Made by a program: the position numbers and the translations under genes. Shown one piece after another: positions 19,248 through 28,455 of a stretch of 64,000 nucleotides of DNA. Position 1 is the stretch's first letter, and each line of letters begins with the position of its first letter. Origin of the DNA: CALITV01 sp964415795 (GTDB taxonomy: Bacteria; UBP6; UBA1177; JAKLFG01); the NCBI GenBank assembly GCA_964415795.1, contig CAYQBN010000004.1:139558-203557 (forward strand), in the 5' to 3' direction. The notes under the pieces were generated by a model, which saw only the letters and a program-made list of their open reading frames with translations, was not told the origin of the DNA and ran no database searches.

Positions 19248-20783
19248 TCACTCCCTTACCGAAAATTCAAAATCGCGCCGCCGTTCTTGCGCCGAAGGGA
19301 TCCTGAGCTTCGCCCGGTACTTAGCGATCGTCCTCCGAGCGACATCGATCCCCTCGCGCGCAAGGATGTGCGCGATGTCTTCGTCGGAGAGCGGCTTGGT
19401 CTTGTCCTCGGCGGCAATGATCTCTTCGACGCGTTTCTCGAGATAACGGTTGGTCGCCGTTGCCGGCGATTCGTCGTTGACCTTTTTCACGAAGAAATAC
19501 TTCAACTCGTAGATGCCGTGCGGCGTCACCGCATATTTCCCGTTCGTGAGACGAGAGATCGTGGACTGATGTCGGTTGATGTCGGCGGCGACATCTTTCA
19601 GAGTGAGCGGGCGGAGGAACTCTTCGCCGTGTTCGAGGAAATCCTTCTGGAATTTGAAGATGCTCGCGGCGACTTCGTAGAGCGTTTTGTTCCGCTCGGA
19701 AAGGCTTTTGACGAGCCACTCGGCGGCGCGGTATCGTTCCCGCAAGAACTCTTTTTTCTTGCGGTCCTCCATCCTTTCCATTTCCCGTTCGTATCGCTCG
19801 CGGTCGAGCCGCACCGAAGGAATAAAACGCTGTTCTATCTCGATGACCACCTCGCCATCGAGCAAGTGCACCCGCAGATCGGGCACCACCTGCTCGGCGC
19901 GGAATCGGTCGTAGCCAAAGAACGGATACGGAGGAACGCCTCGCATGATCTCGAGCGCCGACGCCATTGCTTCTTTTTCAACCCCCAATTCACGACAAAT
20001 GCGGGGGAAATCCTTGCGCGCGATCATCTCCATAAGATCAGGGGATTGGACAAGCCGACGCACCAGCGCGACAACGCCGTCTTCGCCCTCAAGATGACGA
20101 CTCGAGAACATGAACCTGAGATAATCGGAGAGGTCCCGGGAACCGGCTCCTTCCGGATCGCACTGCTGGAGCGCCGCTCGAGCCGCCGCAACGGCCGCAG
20201 GCGGAGCATCAAGCATCTCGGCGATCTCCTCATCAGATTCGCGAAGGAATCCTCGTTCGTCGAGATTATAGGCCATATAGGTCATGATCTCCTTGACCGG
20301 CTCCGGGTATTCCGACGCGGCGATCTGCACATCGAGGCGTCGCGCCGGCGGCTCTTCTTCTGAAAACATGTTCTCCCACGAGGATTCGTCGGATTCGTCA
20401 TTGAGACGGCGAACGCGCATGCCTCCGAAGTTATTGCCGCTGTGTTCATGATACGAGTCCCAATCGAACTCGGCAAGTATGTCAGAAACGGTCTTGGCAC
20501 GCTCATCCCCGTCTATCGGTGACTGACGATCGGAAGCGGGACGAACGCCCTCCGCGGCCCGCTGATCTTCGTCCCCTGCCGCCCCTGCATCATCGCTTTC
20601 CGCCTCATCGCCCCAGTGCTCTATTTCCAAAAACGGATTCTCCTGCGCCTGCTCGATGAGCATCTCACGAATATCGAGGACATTCTTCTGCAGGAGTTCG
20701 ATACGAAGGCGCATCTCTTGGGTGATCGCTAGAGTCTGTTTCTGCTTGAGCGTCAGCTCAAGACGCTGAAAGGCCGGCATCAC
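19248..20783 (-). CDS. rpoN: RNA polymerase sigma-54 factor
   Basis: 511 residues. Region I is Gln/Leu rich at the N-terminus (LELTLKQKQTLAITQEMRLRIELLQKN), an acidic region II follows, then the core-binding region and the C-terminal DNA-binding part with the RpoN box ARRTIAKYR near the end. It recognises -24/-12 promoters and needs an AAA+ activator; none is encoded in the window. GGAGG is six bases before a GTG at 20783; the next codon is ATG (20780), so either may be used. It is the first gene of an 11-gene operon. A -24/-12-like sequence overlaps its own promoter (see 20834). Confidence 0.95.
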   Translation of the reverse strand: MMPAFQRLELTLKQKQTLAITQEMRLRIELLQKNVLDIREMLIEQAQENPFLEIEHWGDEAESDDAGAAGDEDQRAAEGVRPASDRQSPIDGDERAKTVSDILAEFDWDSYHEHSGNNFGGMRVRRLNDESDESSWENMFSEEEPPARRLDVQIAASEYPEPVKEIMTYMAYNLDERGFLRESDEEIAEMLDAPPAAVAAARAALQQCDPEGAGSRDLSDYLRFMFSSRHLEGEDGVVALVRRLVQSPDLMEMIARKDFPRICRELGVEKEAMASALEIMRGVPPYPFFGYDRFRAEQVVPDLRVHLLDGEVVIEIEQRFIPSVRLDRERYEREMERMEDRKKKEFLRERYRAAEWLVKSLSERNKTLYEVAASIFKFQKDFLEHGEEFLRPLTLKDVAADINRHQSTISRLTNGKYAVTPHGIYELKYFFVKKVNDESPATATNRYLEKRVEEIIAAEDKTKPLSDEDIAHILAREGIDVARRTIAKYRAKLRIPSAQERRRDFEFSVRE

Positions 20784-20810
20784 CCGTCTCCTCCAAAGGG
20801 TCCGAAAGAC

Positions 20811-20839
20811 ACTATACTACCGCCCCAAAAGCATGGCAA
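20811..20839 (-). promoter_or_regulatory. Predicted sigma70 promoter of the rpoN-PTS-buk-ftsK operon
   Basis: TTGCCA (-35), 17-base spacer and TATAGT (-10), giving a leader of roughly 20 bases before the GTG of rpoN. It is the only good promoter seen for the next 11 kb of same-strand genes. Confidence 0.65.
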
Positions 20840-20849
20840 GAATTTTGCT
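20834..20849 (+). promoter_or_regulatory. Sigma-54 type -24/-12 element overlapping the rpoN promoter
   Basis: TGGCAAGAATTTTGCT matches the consensus TGGCACGNNNNTTGCW at all but one defined position, with correct spacing of GG and GC. It lies on the strand opposite to rpoN and covers the -35 hexamer of the rpoN promoter, so it could act as an autoregulatory binding site or drive antisense RNA across the amidase 3' end. A chance match is possible. Confidence 0.4.
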
Positions 20850-20856
20850 AATTCCC

Positions 20857-22569
20857 TTACCACACGATGGCACACGAGCAGCCACTTTCGTCTTCTGCCT
20901 GTTCCTCAACGGAAATCTCATCGGTGACCGCTTCGATCCCCTCTTCGTCAAGCGGTGGTTGGACCGCATCGGTGCCATTTTCCCTATCCTCTTCAGTAGG
21001 TTCTTCCCCATCAGGAAGGAGGATGATGTCCTCCTCCGGCGTTTCGGTGTCTCCCTCGACAAGTATCGTCTCGTCGGTCGATCCCGTTGGGGAAAGGCCG
21101 ATGTTCACCATTACGGTCTGTCCCGCGATAACCGTCACCGGCTTCTCGGCATCCTCATAACCATCGGCCGATGCGGCGAGGGTGTATTCGCCAGCCTCGA
21201 CATTACTGAAAGAAAATGACCCTGCTGCGTCGGTTGCGGTCGAGAGTGTCTCGCCAGTGCCGACCGGAGTAAGTACCACCGTCGCTCCCGCAATGGTCGC
21301 TTGATTGTAACGCATCGTCAGCGAATAGACCGTTCCGGTGACCGCACCGGTCGTAACCCCCGCTGCCACCTCCAGACCGGTGGATGCCCAGTTGTCCCCC
21401 TCGACGAGAGTGAGGCTTCGGACCACCGTTTGATAGCCAGCCTTCTCTATCGTCAGTGTATAGTTCCCTGGAGTAAGATCGGCAAAGAAAAAATACCCTG
21501 CCAAACCGTTCATGCCGCTTTCGACGACCGTTTCGGTACCGTCAGCATCGCTCTTGAGACGGCAGGTGGCACCGGAAAGACGATTCTCCTCGATGTTCCC
21601 CAGACCGCTCGAAAGGTCGTACACGAAGCCCTTGAGCGTTGCGGTGGGATTACCCGCCGCTTCCTCGATACCGGTCGACGCCCATGTCTCGGTGCCGCTC
21701 GAAACGGTGATGACCTTCTCGGCGCTTATGAAACCGCTTTTTGAGACCGAAAGAGTATAGGTTCCCGGTTCGACCGAAGAGAAAGTAAAGAGCCCCGTGG
21801 ACGAAGAGGTGGTCGTCAGGGGAGTGCCACTCGCCGGCGCCAGCGTAATGGTCGCATCGGCGATGCGGTTATCTTCGACATTGCCGAGACCGGTCGAAAG
21901 ATTGTAAACGAACCCTTTGACAGAACCGGGAGTCGTCGTGCCGCCGCCGTCCTGAGGGGTGACGCCGAAGTAGGAACATACCGCATGGTAGAGGGCAACG
22001 GCATGCGCCTCTTTTCCTGCCGCCGATGTGATGTAGGTGAAATCGCCGGTGTTGGATACGAACAGTCCTTCGGAGAGGATCGCTGGCATATTGGTATATT
22101 TGATCACATAGTACCCCGCATACTTGACCCCACGGTCGGTGCGCTGCATGTGAGCGATGAGCTCCTCCTGCACCTTGTGCGCAAGGGTATCACTCGACCC
22201 GCCTGACTGGTACGCATAAGTTTCGGTACCGTTTGCGCTCTCGAGGTCCGACGAATTGAGGTGAGTGGACAAAAAGATCGTGGCGCCCCAACTGTTCGCC
22301 TGATCCACACGGCTGTCAAGAGAAACCGTCGTATCGCTGTCCCGCGTCATGAGCACCGAGGCGCTGTCGTTGACGAGAAGCGTTCGGAACCGCAGGTCTA
22401 CATCGAGGACCAGATCGGCCTCGTCGGGATAAGTGGAGCCATTGACACCGAGCGCTCCCGGATCGCTCCCGCCGTGACCCGGATCCACGCATATCTTTTT
22501 CCCGGCAAGCGACGCCTCGGCTGAAACGACAAGAAGAAGCGCAACACAGAAGGTCACTATCGTACGCAT
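20857..22569 (-). CDS. N-acetylmuramoyl-L-alanine amidase (Amidase_3) with three regulatory-like repeats
   Basis: 570 residues, secreted (signal MRTIVTFCVALLLVVSAEASLA). The catalytic Amidase_3 domain occupies about 22-205: DPGHGG (zinc His), Glu in PDEAD, STHLNS (zinc His) and ILSEGLFVSN (catalytic Glu). It cleaves the lactyl-amide bond of peptidoglycan. Three beta-sandwich repeats of the carboxypeptidase-regulatory/PEGA-like type follow (GFVYNLSTGLGNVEDNRI, GFVYDLSSGLGNIEENRL, GTVYSLTMRYN), each ending near WASTG or NIGLS. An acidic tail ends in GCSCAIVW. That last motif repeats the Cys-x-Cys tag of surface proteins A and B, but here no membrane helix follows. It lies 11 bases after the PD40 lipoprotein gene, in one operon. 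Confidence 0.9.
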   Translation of the reverse strand: MRTIVTFCVALLLVVSAEASLAGKKICVDPGHGGSDPGALGVNGSTYPDEADLVLDVDLRFRTLLVNDSASVLMTRDSDTTVSLDSRVDQANSWGATIFLSTHLNSSDLESANGTETYAYQSGGSSDTLAHKVQEELIAHMQRTDRGVKYAGYYVIKYTNMPAILSEGLFVSNTGDFTYITSAAGKEAHAVALYHAVCSYFGVTPQDGGGTTTPGSVKGFVYNLSTGLGNVEDNRIADATITLAPASGTPLTTTSSSTGLFTFSSVEPGTYTLSVSKSGFISAEKVITVSSGTETWASTGIEEAAGNPTATLKGFVYDLSSGLGNIEENRLSGATCRLKSDADGTETVVESGMNGLAGYFFFADLTPGNYTLTIEKAGYQTVVRSLTLVEGDNWASTGLEVAAGVTTGAVTGTVYSLTMRYNQATIAGATVVLTPVGTGETLSTATDAAGSFSFSNVEAGEYTLAASADGYEDAEKPVTVIAGQTVMVNIGLSPTGSTDETILVEGDTETPEEDIILLPDGEEPTEEDRENGTDAVQPPLDEEGIEAVTDEISVEEQAEDESGCSCAIVW

Positions 22570-22580
22570 GGCCGCCTCCC

Positions 22581-23492
22581 CTACTCCATCTCCAAGGTAT
22601 GCACGAGTATCCTATCCGACGCATGGTCGGTGTAGAGTATTCGTTTGCCTGCCGCATCGGGATAAAGAGGTATCGCCCCCGGCGCCGTCCGTATCGGACG
22701 CGTGGTACCATCGAGGCTTACCAGATAGAGCCGCGACGCGGTGATATCCCGTCCATCGTCCTCAGTCACGGCAATGAGGAGGCTCTTACTGTCGGGCATC
22801 CACGCCGGTTGAGACCCGTCAACGAGTTTCCGATCGTCCCCCGAGCGAAGATCGTAGATGCGTACCGCGTTCCCCGACAGGTAGGCGATCATACGACCGT
22901 CGGGGGAAAAACGAGGGCTGTGGCTCCCCATAGGGAACACCGTTACCTTTCCGCCGTCGGCAAGCACCTTGACCCCATCTTCGGTCGAGACAGCAAACGG
23001 TAAGGAAGATCGCCCCACAATGCCGGTATCGTGGAAGAGCGTGGGTCTCAGCGTGGTACGCGACACTGCTCTCAACGCATCGTTCCAAAAGAGCGGCATT
23101 TCCTCTTCGAGACCATCGGCTTCCACCCTTCGCGAAGCGCCATCCCGGCTCACCGTCACGACCCGGAACCGATCGCCCGCCGGCGTAGCGATCCGTTCCC
23201 GGAATGCGATGCGGCTGCCATCAGGCGACCACACCGGGAAGAAGCCGGCGCTCTCGGCGCTCGAAACGATCTTACGCGTTCGGTCACCGAGCGAGTAGAG
23301 AAAAAGTCCTCGATACTTCGCGCCGGTGTAGGCAATCAGCGCCCCATCGGGCGAGAACCAGCCGCGCACGCAGTCGCCGACACATGCCTCCGTCACCGTC
23401 GTCACCTCTTCAACAGTAGCGCTCGCCGTCTTTTGCTCGGCGCACGCACACAGAAGCATCCCTACGATAATCGCTCCACACCATGTTCTCAT
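22581..23492 (-). CDS. Lipoprotein with WD40-like (PD40/TolB-type) beta-propeller repeats
   Basis: 303 residues from the ATG at 23492, which is six bases after GGAGG; another ATG directly before it (23495) is three bases after that site. Lipobox LLCACAEQ at the N-terminus. The body is a series of blades with the TolB signature: GWFSPDGALIAYTG, PVWSPDGSRIAFRE, PRFSPDGRMIAYLS and PAWMPDSKSLLIAV. This is a periplasmic or outer-membrane-attached propeller, probably a protein-interaction platform. Together with the amidase downstream it may form a cell-wall remodelling pair, in the way TolB sits in an envelope complex; that link is inference. Confidence 0.85.
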   Translation of the reverse strand: MRTWCGAIIVGMLLCACAEQKTASATVEEVTTVTEACVGDCVRGWFSPDGALIAYTGAKYRGLFLYSLGDRTRKIVSSAESAGFFPVWSPDGSRIAFRERIATPAGDRFRVVTVSRDGASRRVEADGLEEEMPLFWNDALRAVSRTTLRPTLFHDTGIVGRSSLPFAVSTEDGVKVLADGGKVTVFPMGSHSPRFSPDGRMIAYLSGNAVRIYDLRSGDDRKLVDGSQPAWMPDSKSLLIAVTEDDGRDITASRLYLVSLDGTTRPIRTAPGAIPLYPDAAGKRILYTDHASDRILVHTLEME

Positions 23493-23591
23493 CATGTTCC
23501 TCCACTATCCACGCACACACGATACGAAAAGAAACTATCCTCCTCCCCCAAAAAAGCAACCCTTTCGTCACCAAGAATCTCCCCGTTTTCC

Positions 23592-23619
23592 TTGCCTTTT
23601 TCGGCATCACTGCTATGGT
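23592..23619 (+). promoter_or_regulatory. Predicted sigma70 promoter for hppA
   Basis: TTGCCT, 16 bases, TATGGT, about 48 bases before the hppA ATG. Confidence 0.45.
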
Positions 23620-23666
23620 GTGTCCGTTTTTCGTGACGAACACATGTCATATCAGGAGGTTAGAAC

Positions 23667-26045
<2,379 letters not shown>

Positions 26046-26048
26046 CGG

Positions 26049-27230
26049 TCACCCTACCACGCACACCAGTCCTTTGAGATACTCGGTCTCCGGGACCGAG
26101 ACCCGCACCGGATGATCCTCCGCTTGATGAAGATGGTGGAGGATGCGCACCTCGCACCCCGCATCCTTTGCGGCGAAAGCGATCGTGCGCCGGAAGTGCT
26201 CCATGGTAACCGCTCCCGAGCATGAGAAGGTCACCAAGACACCTCCCGGTTCAAGGAGCCGCATCGCATGGAGATTCATGTCCTTGTAGCCCTTGAGCCC
26301 TTTCTCGAGATCGTCGGGGTGCGCAACGAACTTGGGCGGATCGAGCACGATGAGATCGAAGCGCTTCCCTTCCTTGTACAGGCGGCGCACCACCTTGAAC
26401 GCGTCGTCGAGGATGAAAGCGGTCTTTTTTTCCGGGATGTTATTGAGCCGCAGGTGACGCCGCGCTCCTTCGAGCGCGTCCTCGGAGATATCGCAGAGCG
26501 TCGCATCGAGTGCTCCTGCCGTGAGGGCGTAGACTGAGAATGCCCCTGTATAACAACAGAGATCGAGCACACGCTTTCCACGGGCGTAAGAGGCGGCGAC
26601 ACGACGGTTTTCCCGCTGATCGGTGTAGAAACCGGTCTTCTGCCCCGCCGGTGAGACATGAAAAAGGTGTCCGTTCTCATGGATGACGACCCGCTCCGGA
26701 GGCTCTTTCCCGGCGAGGACGCCATAGCGGACCGGCAATCCCTCCATCCTACGCCCGTCACCGTCGCTCTTCTCATAGACCCCCTTGAGACCGCATTCTT
26801 CCACGAGCATCCGCGCGATAGCCTCCTTCACCGCATCGAACCCCGCCGAAAGCGACTGGAGAACCGCAAAGTCACCGAAGCGGTCAACGACGAGCCCCGC
26901 CAGGAAATCCGATTCGCTGTGAATGAGACGGCACGCCGTCGTCGCTTCACTAAGTATGGGAACACGCAACGCAACGGCGCGTCGTACCTTTTCGCGGTAC
27001 CACCCCTCGGTGATCTCCTGCCGCTCGTCCCATTCGAGGAGCCGTACTTGTATCTTCGAATCCTTGTTGAAATGGCCGTAGGCAATGAATTGCCCATCTG
27101 CGCCGTAGACGGCCACCACCTCACCAGATCGTGGAGAACCTTCCACTCTTTCGATGGCCCCCGAGAAGACCCACGGGTGCCGGTTGCGCGGCAACTTGTC
27201 CTTGCCCGGACGAAGGATGATGCGGTTCAT
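26049..27230 (-). CDS. rlmI: Class I SAM-dependent rRNA methyltransferase, RlmI-like
   Basis: 393 residues. An N-terminal PUA RNA-binding domain (HPWVFSGAIERVEG, GEVVAVY) is followed by a RlmI-type Rossmann methyltransferase: VLDLCCYTGAFSVYAL (motif I) and DLIVLDPPKFV (motif IV). Family members make m5C in 23S rRNA (position 1962 in E. coli). A Ser/Cys pair near VTFSCSGAV is consistent with the m5C chemistry. The Shine-Dalgarno is weak; the gene starts 10 bases after the small GIY-YIG gene and may be translated by coupling. E. coli RlmI is about the same length. Confidence 0.9.
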   Translation of the reverse strand: MNRIILRPGKDKLPRNRHPWVFSGAIERVEGSPRSGEVVAVYGADGQFIAYGHFNKDSKIQVRLLEWDERQEITEGWYREKVRRAVALRVPILSEATTACRLIHSESDFLAGLVVDRFGDFAVLQSLSAGFDAVKEAIARMLVEECGLKGVYEKSDGDGRRMEGLPVRYGVLAGKEPPERVVIHENGHLFHVSPAGQKTGFYTDQRENRRVAASYARGKRVLDLCCYTGAFSVYALTAGALDATLCDISEDALEGARRHLRLNNIPEKKTAFILDDAFKVVRRLYKEGKRFDLIVLDPPKFVAHPDDLEKGLKGYKDMNLHAMRLLEPGGVLVTFSCSGAVTMEHFRRTIAFAAKDAGCEVRILHHLHQAEDHPVRVSVPETEYLKGLVCVVG

Positions 27231-27240
27231 GGGAAATATC

Positions 27241-27489
27241 TCAGTAGTCCCTGAAATGTTTATTCGAAAAGGCCTGGCCGGAACCCGATTTCAGATACCG
27301 TTCAAACTCGAATGCATTCTTATCATTCGAAAGAGCAATGTAGACAACGACCTCCCGCGGCGCGAACTTCGCTGTGTGAGGAGACTTCCTGGCATTATGT
27401 TCAGCGAGGCGTTCCTGCACGCTGTCGGTAACACCGGTATGGTACTCGCTGGGTTTGCTTATACTGCGGATAAGATAGACATATTCCAA
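27241..27489 (-). CDS. Small GIY-YIG domain protein (UPF0213-like)
   Basis: 82 residues. The start is TTG at 27489, chosen because GGAGG lies five bases before it and the product then begins MEYVYLIRS. YVYLIRS stands for the GIY block and YHTGVT for the YIG block; LAEHN and a Lys-rich second half follow as in the one-domain GIY-YIG family. The catalytic Arg (VQERLAEHN) and the Glu of the C-terminal EFERYLKSGSG segment are retained. Function in this family is unclear (possible nuclease or DNA repair role). It is placed directly downstream of tmRNA, between it and the rlmI-like gene. Confidence 0.8.
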   Translation of the reverse strand: MEYVYLIRSISKPSEYHTGVTDSVQERLAEHNARKSPHTAKFAPREVVVYIALSNDKNAFEFERYLKSGSGQAFSNKHFRDY

Positions 27490-27565
27490 AAAGTCCTCCT
27501 TCGTCTGCGACTACGGCGGACAGCCTTCGCTTCACCGGGGTGTCGTTTCCCCTCTCGAAAGATTT

Positions 27566-27587
27566 GTAAAGAAGCTGGCTCGCCAGC
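27566..27587 (-). terminator. Possible terminator downstream of tmRNA
   Basis: Five-base stem GCTGG/CCAGC with loop CGAG, followed by CTTCTTT on the minus strand. The T tract is interrupted, so this is a weak call. A second near-palindrome around GAAGCTTC sits between it and the tmRNA 3' end. Confidence 0.35.
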
Positions 27588-27606
27588 CGAAGCTTCAGCG
27601 AAGACT

Positions 27607-27953
27607 GGTGGAGACGGCGGGAATCGAACCCGCGTCCGGAAAGGGACCAACGCCGACATCCTACAGTGCGTAGCCGGTTGATTTCGCTCTCGGCCTTTGC
27701 GCTCCCCCTACCGGCATGGATCGCATCGGCCCAGTCACTTCAGTGTCATCCGCGCCCCAGTGACCGTGGCGTGGCACTATCCTGCTGTTGTGCGCCCTGA
27801 GGTCGCCGCAGGAACGCTCTCTCAGGACGGCGGCTTATGCCGCGAGCGCGAATTCGTTGTTCGCAGTTCTTTGTTGCCGCTTTTTACGAGGCCAGCGGCG
27901 CCTCGGCATGCAGTCTGCGTCGCTCCGTCTTCCCGTCGAAGCCCTTCGTCCCC
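27607..27953 (-). ncRNA. ssrA: tmRNA (transfer-messenger RNA)
   Basis: 347 bases on the minus strand. The 5' end GGGGACGAAGGGCTTCGACGG and the 3' end CGCGGGTTCGATTCCCGCCG, then TCTCCACCA, are standard tmRNA blocks; GGGGACG pairs with CGTCTCC as a seven-base acceptor stem (one G-T) and CCA is encoded. The tag frame at 27835-27864 reads ANNEFALAA then TAA, so ribosomes would add (A)ANNEFALAA, with the usual ALAA protease signal. It rescues stalled ribosomes with SmpB (not in the window). One-piece form, not permuted. Confidence 0.96.
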
Positions 27954-27983
27954 ACTTGTCAAAAAACGAAAGAACCGAAACGA

Positions 27984-28011
27984 AGTATATGACAGGACCG
28001 GCGATTGTCAA
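27984..28011 (-). promoter_or_regulatory. Strong predicted promoter of tmRNA
   Basis: TTGACA, 16 bases, TATACT: the best sigma70 match in the window. It overlaps the last codons of the rhodanese gene and would start RNA about 24 bases before the mature 5' end. Confidence 0.75.
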
Positions 28012-28445
28012 TCGACAGGGTCGTTTTTCTTCCGGAACATCCGCCGCGGGCGCATCTGGCAGATGCAACTGCCGACGAGTTCGGCGTCGCGGTCTATCGC
28101 GACCGGCATACCGCTCCGCTCCCAGTCTATCATGCCGCCGTTGAGTACCGCGACCTCGTACCCATGTGCACTGAGGAAGCGGGCCTTATCCTTGCTCAGT
28201 TGACCAACACAGTCGGCAATGATGAACGGCCTATCCTTAGGGAGCGCGAGGTACTCCTCCTCGGGGCGCTGGTGGGGAATGCGAATCACCTCAGGTACCG
28301 TGAAGGTGCGACCATTGGTCTCGAACTCGTCGCGGATGTCGAGAAGCACCGCCTTTCGTTCGGAAAGGAGCGTGAGCGCCTCCTGCGGCGACAGAAATTT
28401 GATGGTGCCAATGAGAATGCCGTACCCGGAAAAACTGCCGTCCAT
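28008..28445 (-). CDS. Rhodanese-domain protein
   Basis: 145 residues, a single rhodanese domain: AVLLDIRDEFETNGRT, the active-site loop with Cys in IIADCVGQLSKDKA, and VAVLNGGMIDWERSGMP at the end. It would carry a persulfide sulfur on the Cys for transfer to cyanide, thiols or another protein. A C-terminal extension (SCICQMRPRRMFRKK) with an extra Cys-x-Cys is unusual. AGGAGG precedes the ATG; the redox membrane protein ends 10 bases upstream. Its 3' end covers the tmRNA promoter. Confidence 0.88.
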   Translation of the reverse strand: MDGSFSGYGILIGTIKFLSPQEALTLLSERKAVLLDIRDEFETNGRTFTVPEVIRIPHQRPEEEYLALPKDRPFIIADCVGQLSKDKARFLSAHGYEVAVLNGGMIDWERSGMPVAIDRDAELVGSCICQMRPRRMFRKKNDPVD

Positions 28446-28455
28446 CGCTACCTCC

